Shown here: positions 16,498-23,710 of the stretch, in pieces
How positions within the stretch are numbered: position 1 is the first letter of the stretch
Layout of the letters: each line of letters begins with the position of its first letter
From: RFXV01 sp038150465
Lineage (GTDB): Bacteria; Bacteroidota; Bacteroidia; Flavobacteriales; Schleiferiaceae
DNA length: 40,061 bases
Direction of reading: 5' to 3'
Assembly: GCA_038150465.1 (NCBI GenBank)
Contig: JAYOTP010000021.1
Coordinates: forward strand, 1-40,061
The notes under the pieces: model-generated
Told to the model about the DNA's origin: nothing
What the model saw: only the letters and a program-made list of their open reading frames with translations
The model's database searches: none
Position numbers and translations under genes: made by a program

Positions 16498-19200
16498 CTA
16501 GAGGGTCTTTTTGACTTCGACCTCCTTGTATCCTTCGATCACGTCACCGACCTTGATGTCGTTGAAGTTCTTGATGTTCATTCCACATTCAAATCCCTTG
16601 GCGACTTCTTTCACGTCGTCCTTGAAACGCTTGAGTGAACCCAGTTCTCCTGTGTAGACCACCACGCCATCGCGGATCAGGCGGACTTTTGTGTTCCTGT
16701 GGATGGTGCCATCGGTAACGAAACAACCGGCAATGGTTCCCACCTTCGAGATCTTGAAGGTTTCGCGCACCTCGATGTTGCAGACGATCTCCTCCTGGAC
16801 ATCTGGCGAGAGCAGACCTTCCATGGCATCGCGCACTTCATCAATGGCCTTGTAGATGATGCTGTACAAGCGGATATCCACCTCTTCCTTCTCTGCCAGC
16901 TTCCGTGCGTTTCCGCTCGGGCGGACCTGGAAACCAACGACGATCGCATCCGAAGCTGCGGCGAGCAGAATATCTGATTCCGATATCTGACCCACTGCCT
17001 TGTGGATGATGTTCACCTGCACCTGCTCGGTGCTGAGTTTTTGAAGCGAATCGGAAAGTGCCTCGATGGAACCGTCCACATCGCCCTTGAGCACGATGTT
17101 CAATTCCTGGAAATCTCCGATGGCCAGTCGACGTCCGATCTCCTCGAGCGTCAGATTCTTGGTCGTACGCACACTCTGCTCGCGCTGTAACTGCTGTCGC
17201 TTGGTGGCGATCTGCTTGGCTTCGCGTTCGTCATCCATCACCGTAAAGCGGTCTCCCGCCTGAGGCGCTCCGTCCAATCCGAGGATGCTCGCCGGAGTAG
17301 CTGGTCCTGCCTCATCGATGCGCTTGCCCCGCTCATCCAATAAGGCGCGCACCTTACCAGAGTAAGGACCGGCCAGCATATAATCTCCAATGCGCAATGT
17401 TCCGGACTGCACGAGAATGGTGGAAATATAGCCTCGGCCTTTGTCCAGGGAAGCTTCGATGATGGTACCGCTGGCCGCACGATCGGGATTGGCCTTCAGT
17501 TCGAGCATCTCCGCTTCGAGAAGGACCTTGTCCAGCAATTCCTTGATGCCCTGCCCGGTCTTGGCCGAAATTTCCTGAGACTGGATCTTTCCGCCCCAGT
17601 CTTCGGTCAGCACGTTGATCTGGCTGAGGCCTTCCCGGATCTTATCGGGATTTGCCGTTTCCCTGTCCACTTTGTTGATGGCCACAACGAAGGGAACATC
17701 AGCTGCCTGTGCATGCGAAATGGCTTCCTTGGTCTGCGGCATCACATCGTCGTCGGCAGCCACTACGATCACAGCCACATCCGTGACCTGTGCACCGCGT
17801 GCGCGCATTGCCGTAAAGGCTTCGTGTCCTGGTGTATCGAGGAAAGTGATGAGTTTGCCATCTTCCAGCCCCACCGAATAGGCCCCGATGTGCTGGGTGA
17901 TCCCACCGGACTCACCGGCAATGACATTGGTTTCCCGAATGTAGTCGAGCAAAGATGTCTTTCCGTGGTCGACGTGTCCCATGACCGTGACGATCGGGGG
18001 TCGGGGTGAGAGATCCTCTTCGCTGTCTTCTTCGGTATCGAAGACCTCCTGTACATCCGAATCCACAAAGTCTGTGGCAAAACCGAATTCTTCAGCGACG
18101 ATATTCAGCGTTTCCGCATCCAGTCGCTGGTTCATCGTCACCATGATCCCGAGGGTCATACAAGCGGAAATGACCTCTGTGCTGGGCACATCCATCATGG
18201 TGGCCAATTCGCTCACGGTCACGAATTCGGTGACCTCGAGTGTCTTCTGTTCCTCTTCGCGGATGATCTCATCCATGGCCTCTTGCTCCCTGCGTTCCTC
18301 CCGCTTGGCCCTTCTGAGTTTCGATCCCTTGGACTTCTTGCTGCCCGAAGTCAGCTTTTCGAGGGTTTCCTTGATCTGCTTTTGGATCTGCTCGTCTGTG
18401 AGCTCCTGTTTGGGCGCTCCGCCGCCTCTTCTGCCTCCTGGACGACCCGTGCCTCCTCCGCTCGATATTCGCCTTCTCTTGGGCTTGTTGTCGCCAGCGG
18501 CATCTCCCTTTCCGTCTCTCTTGTTCCTGTCGCTAGGCTCAGAGGAAGAAGCCACTTTCTTGACCTTTGGTTTCTTGGCAAACTGGGAGACATCGATCCG
18601 CTTTCCTGTGTCTTTTACCCCGGAGAGTTTGACGTACTCGGTTTGCTTCTTCTCCTCTTCGCTCTTGTCCTCTGTTTCGCCCTTGGCTTCTGTGGATGGA
18701 GCAGCTGTGTCGGGCTTTTCCGCCGTTTCCTCTTTGGTCTTGGCCTCCGCTTTCTCTGCTGCAGGAGCTTCTTCTGTCTTGGGCGCCTCCTCTTCTTTCT
18801 TTTTTGCCGCTGCCTTTGGCTTGGCATCCAAGTCGATCTTGCCCACTTCCTTGAGTCCGGTCAGTTGGCTCTTGCCCTTGATCACTTCGGGCTCCTCGCT
18901 CGCCTCAGTCGCCTTTGCCTTCGCCTCAGCTGCCTCCTTTCGGTCGCTCTGTCGCGTTTCGAGGTCCTTGCGCATGGCCTCCTTCTCCTCTTCCTTGATG
19001 ACCGCCACTTCCTGAGACCGCTGCTTCTTGTTCATATCGGTCTCGAACTCGTCGATGAGGGTCTGATACACCTCCGCGCTGATCTTGGCTGTAGGACGTG
19101 CCTCGATCTCGATGTCCTTCGACTCGAGGAACTCCACGGCTCTCTGCATCGAGATATTGAGCTCCTTCAATACTTTATTCAAACGCTGGGGTGCACTCAT
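16498..19200 (-). CDS. infB: Translation initiation factor IF-2
   Basis: The 900-aa GTPase delivers initiator fMet-tRNA to the 30S subunit and promotes subunit joining. The N-terminal IF2_N helix (MSAPQRLNKVLKELNISMQR) is followed by a long Lys/Glu/Ala-rich linker (about residues 75-220) and a Gly/Arg-rich patch near residue 250 (SSGGGTGRPGGRRGGGAPK). The G domain is complete: G1 GHVDHGKT at 408-415, G2 GGITQHIGAYSV, G3 DTPGH at 455 and G4 NKVD at 509. EF-Tu-like domain II and the C-terminal fMet-tRNA-binding domain follow. The long low-complexity linker explains several large spurious frames on the opposite strand. It is the last gene of rimP-nusA-infB, 59 bp after nusA. The ylxR/ylxQ genes often found between nusA and infB are absent. 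Confidence 0.98.
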   Translation of the reverse strand: MSAPQRLNKVLKELNISMQRAVEFLESKDIEIEARPTAKISAEVYQTLIDEFETDMNKKQRSQEVAVIKEEEKEAMRKDLETRQSDRKEAAEAKAKATEASEEPEVIKGKSQLTGLKEVGKIDLDAKPKAAAKKKEEEAPKTEEAPAAEKAEAKTKEETAEKPDTAAPSTEAKGETEDKSEEEKKQTEYVKLSGVKDTGKRIDVSQFAKKPKVKKVASSSEPSDRNKRDGKGDAAGDNKPKRRRISSGGGTGRPGGRRGGGAPKQELTDEQIQKQIKETLEKLTSGSKKSKGSKLRRAKREERREQEAMDEIIREEEQKTLEVTEFVTVSELATMMDVPSTEVISACMTLGIMVTMNQRLDAETLNIVAEEFGFATDFVDSDVQEVFDTEEDSEEDLSPRPPIVTVMGHVDHGKTSLLDYIRETNVIAGESGGITQHIGAYSVGLEDGKLITFLDTPGHEAFTAMRARGAQVTDVAVIVVAADDDVMPQTKEAISHAQAADVPFVVAINKVDRETANPDKIREGLSQINVLTEDWGGKIQSQEISAKTGQGIKELLDKVLLEAEMLELKANPDRAASGTIIEASLDKGRGYISTILVQSGTLRIGDYMLAGPYSGKVRALLDERGKRIDEAGPATPASILGLDGAPQAGDRFTVMDDEREAKQIATKRQQLQREQSVRTTKNLTLEEIGRRLAIGDFQELNIVLKGDVDGSIEALSDSLQKLSTEQVQVNIIHKAVGQISESDILLAAASDAIVVGFQVRPSGNARKLAEKEEVDIRLYSIIYKAIDEVRDAMEGLLSPDVQEEIVCNIEVRETFKISKVGTIAGCFVTDGTIHRNTKVRLIRDGVVVYTGELGSLKRFKDDVKEVAKGFECGMNIKNFNDIKVGDVIEGYKEVEVKKTL

Positions 19201-19259
19201 GAAGCTATAGGGCTGTCGGTTGTTCTTTTTCTTCTACTTCTGTTCCGTTCGGGACTGCA

Positions 19260-20492
19260 TTATTCCTCGAGTTCTGTCTTGAGGATGCGAACGATCTCGT
19301 TGATGGTCTCTTCCTCCAGGTCGGTCCTGCTCACCAGATCCTCAACGGACAATTCAAGGACCGAACGCGCTGTATCACAGCCGATGGCCTTGAGCTCTTT
19401 GATGATCCAGTCTTCGATCTCATCTGCGAATTCCGTCAACTCGACATCCTCCTCTTCCACATCTCGGTACACATCGATCTCAAATCCGGTCAGCTTGCCG
19501 GCCAGGCGAATGTTGTGTCCACCGCGGCCGATGGCCAGAGAGACCTGATCGGGCTTCAAATAGACCTCTACCCGATCGCTTTCCTCGTCGATGGTCAGGT
19601 TGGTGACCTTCGCAGGATTCAGCGCCCGCTGGATGAACAATTGGGTGTTGTTGGTGAAGTTGATCACATCGATGTTCTCGTTCTTCAATTCGCGAACAAT
19701 GCCATGGATCCGCGATCCCTTCATGCCCACGCACGCACCCACTGGATCGATGCGGTCGTCGTAGCTCTCTACGGCCACTTTGGCCTTTTCGCCGGGCACG
19801 CGAACCACCTTCTTCACGGTGATCAGACCGTCGAATACCTCGGGGATCTCCTGCTCGAACAATTTCTCCAAAAAGACCGGAGAAGTTCGCGAGAGGATGA
19901 CCACGGGCTTCGTTCCCCTCAGGTCGACCTCATGGACCACTGCACGAACGGTGTCGCCTTTATGGAAAAAGTCCCTTGGGATCATTTGGTCCTTGGGCAG
20001 GATCAACTCATTCTGTTCATCGTCGTAGATGATGATCTCGCGGTGGCGGATGTGGTGGACCTCACCTGCGATGATCTCCCCTTCAAGATCCTTGTAACGC
20101 TTATAGAGAATACCGTTGTCGTGCTCCTGGATCTTGGCGATCAGATTCTGGCGGAAACTCAGGACGAATCGACGCCCCAGCTGCACCAAACTCACCGATT
20201 CGGAGACCTCTTCACCGATCTCGAAATCGGGCTCGATCTTGAGCGCCTCGGAGAGTTCGATCTCCTCGTTGGGTTCTTCCACTTCGCCGTCGGCCACGAT
20301 GGTCCGGTTCCTCCAGATCTCCAGATCTCCTTTGTCCGGGTTGACAATGATATCGAAGTTCTCATCCGAACCATACTTCCTGTTCAGCTGGTTCCTGAAA
20401 GATTCTTCGATGATCGACATCAGGGTGACCCTGTCGATGTTCTTTTCCTCCTTGAAGTCGGAGAACGACTCGATAATGGCTATGTTTTCCAT
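19260..20492 (-). CDS. nusA: Transcription termination/antitermination factor NusA
   Basis: The 410-aa RNA polymerase-binding factor modulates pausing and termination. The order is: N-terminal RNAP-binding domain (about 1-125), S1 domain (about 130-200), KH1 with GACVGMKGSRIHGI near residue 250, KH2 with SLAIGRGGHNIRLAG near residue 317, and a short acidic helical C-terminus with one helix-hairpin repeat (CDTARSVLELSVEDLVSR). It is shorter than the 495 aa of E. coli NusA, which has two C-terminal repeats. Its ATG abuts the rimP stop (TAAATG), suggesting coupling. NusA is known to autoregulate its operon in E. coli, which is relevant to the hairpin upstream of rimP. Confidence 0.98.
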   Translation of the reverse strand: MENIAIIESFSDFKEEKNIDRVTLMSIIEESFRNQLNRKYGSDENFDIIVNPDKGDLEIWRNRTIVADGEVEEPNEEIELSEALKIEPDFEIGEEVSESVSLVQLGRRFVLSFRQNLIAKIQEHDNGILYKRYKDLEGEIIAGEVHHIRHREIIIYDDEQNELILPKDQMIPRDFFHKGDTVRAVVHEVDLRGTKPVVILSRTSPVFLEKLFEQEIPEVFDGLITVKKVVRVPGEKAKVAVESYDDRIDPVGACVGMKGSRIHGIVRELKNENIDVINFTNNTQLFIQRALNPAKVTNLTIDEESDRVEVYLKPDQVSLAIGRGGHNIRLAGKLTGFEIDVYRDVEEEDVELTEFADEIEDWIIKELKAIGCDTARSVLELSVEDLVSRTDLEEETINEIVRILKTELEE

Positions 20493-20960
20493 TTACGCTT
20501 TGAAGTTGACCGTTCGCTTGGCCGTCTCGATCTCCTCGAAGGGGATCGTACGACGTATTTCTACTGTTCTTTTTCCTTTTCCAATTTCCTTGGGCACTCG
20601 TTCCTTCCACCTCAATTCAACTGACCCCTCGTCCACCAACTCCAGACTGCCCTTGAGTTTCTGGCCGTCCTTGAGTTCCACCTGCATGAGCTCACCCACG
20701 TGTTTCGGGAATTGCCGCCGCTCAACGAGCGGTTCCAATGCGCCAGGAGAACTCACCTCAAGGGAGTAGTCTTCCTGGTCCCTGTCGAAAGCGGAATCGA
20801 TGGCCCGGTTCAATTGTCCGAGTTGCTCCAGGGTAACGAAGTCGTCTCCGTCAACGAAAATGGAAAAGACGTTGCCTGGCCTGCTCTTGATGTCCAAAAC
20901 GAACAGACCCTTTTCCTCTGCAGCTTTTCGGGTCACCTCATGGAGGGAATCCAAATCCAT
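20493..20960 (-). CDS. rimP: Ribosome maturation factor RimP
   Basis: The 155-aa protein assists 30S subunit maturation. The start is ATG 20958-20960 (MDLDSLHEVTRKAAEEKGL); a longer reading frame upstream only continues through the scaffold gap and is spurious. The N-terminal alpha-beta domain contains NVFSIFVDGDDFVTLEQLG and the family signature YSLEVSSPGALEPLVERRQF; the C-terminal SH3-like domain contains VELKDGQKLKGSLELV and ends IETAKRTVNFKA. It heads the rimP-nusA-infB operon. A hairpin with a T-tract ends 12 nt before its start. Confidence 0.96.
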   Translation of the reverse strand: MDLDSLHEVTRKAAEEKGLFVLDIKSRPGNVFSIFVDGDDFVTLEQLGQLNRAIDSAFDRDQEDYSLEVSSPGALEPLVERRQFPKHVGELMQVELKDGQKLKGSLELVDEGSVELRWKERVPKEIGKGKRTVEIRRTIPFEEIETAKRTVNFKA

Positions 20961-20968
20961 ATTCCAAC

Positions 20969-20992
20969 AAAAGAGGGGACCATCGTCCCCTC
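20969..20992 (-). terminator. Hairpin plus T-tract just upstream of rimP (candidate attenuator)
   Basis: GAGGGGAC (20973-20980) and GTCCCCTC (20985-20992) form a perfect 8-bp stem with a 4-nt loop. On the minus strand it is followed by CTTTTGTT and, 12 nt after the stem, by the rimP ATG. It has the form of an intrinsic terminator. It may end the gene upstream (beyond the gap), or act as a leader attenuator of rimP-nusA-infB. It shares its stem core with the terminator at 4610-4630. Confidence 0.65.
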
Positions 20993-21045
20993 GTTGCACT
21001 TCCTTTCGTGCCGCGAATATAGGCAATTTAAAGCGCTCCGATCGT

Positions 21046-21145
21046 NNNNNNNNNNNNNNNNNNNNNNNNNNNNNNNNNNNNNNNNNNNNNNNNNNNNNNN
21101 NNNNNNNNNNNNNNNNNNNNNNNNNNNNNNNNNNNNNNNNNNNNN
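21046..21145. other. Scaffold gap of 100 N
   Basis: Exactly 100 consecutive N, the usual placeholder for a gap of unknown length. The sirtuin gene enters it from the right. If the short frame ending TIGAL-stop at 21028-21045 is the sirtuin C-terminus, the real gap must be longer than 100 bases, because the joined protein would be about 139 aa against the usual 230 or so. Confidence 0.97.
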
Positions 21146-21447
21146 TGACTGCCGGCTTGTTCGTGCAGATCGTCCACATTCTGGGTGATGATCTCCACGC
21201 TGAGCTGCTTCTGCAGATCGGCCAAATACCGATGTGCGGCATTGGGCAACACATGCTGCAGCTGTTCCCTTCTGCCGTTATAGAAGGAATGGACCCGTTC
21301 AGGATCCCTTTGCCAGGCTCCAGGTGTGGCCACCTCTTCGATCGGCTGGCCTTCCCACAATCCACCCTGACCGCGAAAAGTGCTCAAACCGCTCTCGGCA
21401 CTGATGCCCGCGCCGGTGAATACAGAAAGATGGAAAGAGGACGACAC
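21146..21447 (-). CDS. Sir2-family NAD-dependent protein deacylase (5' part; 3' part in gap)
   Basis: One hundred complete codons are visible. The NAD-binding motif GAGISAESGLSTFRG and the catalytic-domain motif TQNVDDLHEQAG, just before the Zn-ribbon, identify a bacterial CobB-type sirtuin, which removes acyl groups from lysines using NAD. The start is GTG 21445-21447: an in-frame TAG lies two codons upstream and no ATG is available in the visible N-terminus. A near-consensus -7 element on the minus strand (TATTTTTA, 21452-21459) lies only 4 nt before the GTG, hinting at a leaderless or mis-set start. The catalytic His and Zn Cys residues lie in the gap. It is divergent from the FRG-domain gene with 93 bp between starts. 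Confidence 0.9.
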
Positions 21448-21540
21448 GAGCTAAAAATAGGTGTCTCAGAACTTGGAGCGACCCTCCTTCAGATCGCTGG
21501 CTTTTTCAGACTTTTGCAGACCCCCGATCTGCTGCCCCCA

Positions 21541-22332
21541 ATGGAAATACGCATCGACAACTGGAAAGATCTCCAAGAACAATTGTTCAGAGATACATGG
21601 GATGGACAGATCGACAGGCACCGCTCTTCTTATGTATACAGAGGATTGAACTCCGTAGACCACGTCCTGGAAACCAGTCTTCAGCGTCTTAAGGGACCCT
21701 ATCCACGGCTCGAACACCATCTGCTTCGCAACTTCAGGAAGTATGCCCATCTGGATGCCTCTCCGGGGCAATCGACCTGGAACTGGCTGGCCCTCGCGCA
21801 GCACCACGGCCTTCCTACCCGCCTGATGGACTGGACCTATTCGCCCTATGTGGCCCTGCACTTTGCCACCAACGATCTGGAGCGGTATGAAGAAGACGGC
21901 CTGATCTGGGGGATCAATTACGTCAGACTCAACGAGCATTTACCAGAAGCCCTGAAGAGGGTGATCCATGATGAGGAGAGCAATGTGTTCACCGCGGATC
22001 TGCTGGAAAAGGTGTGCCGCACCCTTGACGAACTGGGCGATCTGGAAGAGAACCCTTTTCTTCTCTTCCTCGAACCGCCTTCGCTCGATGCGCGCATCGT
22101 GAATCAGTATGCATTATTCTCCATGCTCTCCCGAGCAGACATGAAACTGGGCGAGTGGCTCGAAGGACGGGCACATGAGGTTTTTCGGATCCGCATCCCC
22201 GCCGAACTCAAGTGGGAGATCCGGGACAAACTCGACCAGGCGAACATCACCGAACGCGTTCTGCTTCCCGGCCTGAGCGGCCTGTCCCAATGGCTGAAAA
22301 GACACTACAGCTCCCGTGGAGATCGTACATGA
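21541..22332 (+). CDS. FRG-domain protein
   Basis: The 263-aa protein starts at ATG 21541 (MEIRIDNWKDLQEQLFRD). It carries the FRG domain signature: VYRGLN at residues 32-37, in place of the name-giving Phe-Arg-Gly, and QHHGLPTRLMDWTYSPYVAL beginning at residue 87. The middle contains NPFLLFLEPPSLDARIVNQYALFS, a second conserved block of the family. There is no signal peptide, so it is cytoplasmic. FRG domains are uncharacterised for the most part; they have been linked to an ADP-ribosyltransferase-like fold and occur in phage and defence neighbourhoods. That is family knowledge, not shown here. It is divergent from a sirtuin, so two proteins plausibly tied to NAD or ADP-ribose lie side by side. 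Confidence 0.86.
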   Translation: MEIRIDNWKDLQEQLFRDTWDGQIDRHRSSYVYRGLNSVDHVLETSLQRLKGPYPRLEHHLLRNFRKYAHLDASPGQSTWNWLALAQHHGLPTRLMDWTYSPYVALHFATNDLERYEEDGLIWGINYVRLNEHLPEALKRVIHDEESNVFTADLLEKVCRTLDELGDLEENPFLLFLEPPSLDARIVNQYALFSMLSRADMKLGEWLEGRAHEVFRIRIPAELKWEIRDKLDQANITERVLLPGLSGLSQWLKRHYSSRGDRT

Positions 22333-22365
22333 TCATTTTTAATCTTTTCGCTGCCCTCGGATGCC

Positions 22366-22373
22366 TAATTTTG
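22366..22373 (+). promoter_or_regulatory. -7 promoter element in front of the surface-protein operon
   Basis: TAATTTTG is a perfect TAnnTTTG match 8 nt before ATG 22382. Transcription would begin about 1-4 nt before that ATG, so the message is almost leaderless. This also argues against the alternative ATG at 22361, which lies upstream of the element. No clear -33 TTG is seen. Confidence 0.55.
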
Positions 22374-22381
22374 CCCTCCCT

Positions 22382-23710
22382 ATGAACCCATCGATCATCC
22401 GTTTTCTGTGCCTTTTCTTCATCGCTTCTCTCGGGCAGACACATGCCCAAAGTGTGGAGAATCTTCGGCTGATGACCTATAACATCCTGTCCTACCGAAC
22501 GGCCAATGGTCAGTGCACAGGGAACAACAACAACCCGACCTCCAAGGACGGATACATCAAGACCGTGGTCCAGTACATCGACCCGGACATCATCGTCATG
22601 AACGAGATCGGTGCCCAGCCGGTCAATTCAGACCGACTGCTGACCAACGCACTGAATGTGGGTGGCATCAACAAATGGGAACAGGCGAACTACAGTTCCA
22701 ACGGCTGGTCGAATCTGGTCAACATGCTGTTCTACGACAGCACCAAAGTGGGCCTGCACAGTCAGCAGCTCATCGACAAGGATCTGCAGAACCAAAGCCT
22801 GGTACGGGCCATCGATCTCTACCGCTTGTACTACAAAGATCCCTTGCTTCATTTGGGCGGAGACACGGTCTACTTCGTGGTCGTGGCGCTTCACCTGAAG
22901 GCAGGCAACAGCAATGCCGACGAGAACGACCGGGACGATGCCACAGCGGCCCTGGTCGATCTGCTCAAGACCAAGGTGTCCGATGAGCACGTTTTCATCT
23001 GCGGCGATTTCAACAGCTACAGCGCCAATGAGGGCGGGATACAGAACCTGATGACAGCGAGTCCGCCATCCGAGCGTTTCTTCGATCCGATCGACAAGAT
23101 GGGCGGCTGGAACAACTCACCCATTTATGCAGCTGTGCACACGCAGAGCACCCGCAACAGCGGAAACACGAACAGCGGCTGTTTTTCCGGTGGCGGACTG
23201 GACGATCGCTTCGACATGATTTTGGTCAGCGATGCTGTTCTCAATGATGCGGGCAGCGAGGTGAACTACACCGCCGGGAGCTACGAAGTACTTGGCAACG
23301 ACGGCAGCCATTTCAACAAGGGTATCACCGACATTCCAGCAAATGGCTCGGCACCAAGTGTTGTGATCGATGCGTTGAGCGACAACAGCGATCACCTGCC
23401 GGTCTATCTCGAATTCGATGTACACAAACAAAGCCTGTCCGCATCGAACATCCTTCCTCCGGTCAGTGATCTCCGCATCCATGCAGCAGCAGCCGACCGT
23501 CTGGTCGTTCAGATGCGTTCCCGGACGTCTGGATCGATCCAACTGCGCGTTGTGGATCTTTTGGGCAGAAAGTTGATCGAGCGACCTTTTGAACTGCACA
23601 AAGGCAGTTCCGGAAAAGCAGAGATCGAGTTTCCTTATCAGAAGGGCATTTATCTTCTTCAACTGCAGGGAGCAGGCTGGGCCACGACCGAGAGATTTCA
23701 ATGGCCGTGA
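22382..23710 (+). CDS. Secreted endonuclease/exonuclease/phosphatase (EEP) family protein with T9SS sorting domain
   Basis: The 442-aa protein has a signal peptide (MNPSIIRFLCLFFIASLGQTHA). The EEP (DNase I-like) fold is complete: LMTYNILSY, PDIIVMNEIGA with the metal-binding Glu near residue 74, VVALHLKAG, ICGDFNSY near residue 207 and SDHLPV near residue 336. It should hydrolyse phosphodiester or phosphomonoester bonds with Mg2+. Residues about 365-442 form a type A T9SS C-terminal domain (IQLRVVDLLGRKLIE ... GIYLLQL ... ERFQWP), so it is predicted to be exported through T9SS and kept on the cell surface or released. ATG 22382 is preferred over 22361 because of the promoter element. The last 10 bp overlap the next gene. 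The substrate cannot be read from sequence: nucleic acid, sugar phosphate or phospholipid are all possible. Confidence 0.88.
   Translation: MNPSIIRFLCLFFIASLGQTHAQSVENLRLMTYNILSYRTANGQCTGNNNNPTSKDGYIKTVVQYIDPDIIVMNEIGAQPVNSDRLLTNALNVGGINKWEQANYSSNGWSNLVNMLFYDSTKVGLHSQQLIDKDLQNQSLVRAIDLYRLYYKDPLLHLGGDTVYFVVVALHLKAGNSNADENDRDDATAALVDLLKTKVSDEHVFICGDFNSYSANEGGIQNLMTASPPSERFFDPIDKMGGWNNSPIYAAVHTQSTRNSGNTNSGCFSGGGLDDRFDMILVSDAVLNDAGSEVNYTAGSYEVLGNDGSHFNKGITDIPANGSAPSVVIDALSDNSDHLPVYLEFDVHKQSLSASNILPPVSDLRIHAAAADRLVVQMRSRTSGSIQLRVVDLLGRKLIERPFELHKGSSGKAEIEFPYQKGIYLLQLQGAGWATTERFQWP

Noticed and set aside
17981..19548. Two long Ser/Leu-rich frames on the plus strand opposite infB
   Set aside because: They are the complement of the Lys/Glu/Ala-rich linker of IF-2; low complexity keeps stops away.
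20493..21365. Frame running from rimP back through the N gap
   Set aside because: It only exists because N codons are read as open; rimP starts at 20960 by its family N-terminus.
20800..22332. Long N-terminal extension of the FRG protein through the gap
   Set aside because: It runs antisense to rimP and the sirtuin and across Ns; ATG 21541 gives a proper family start.
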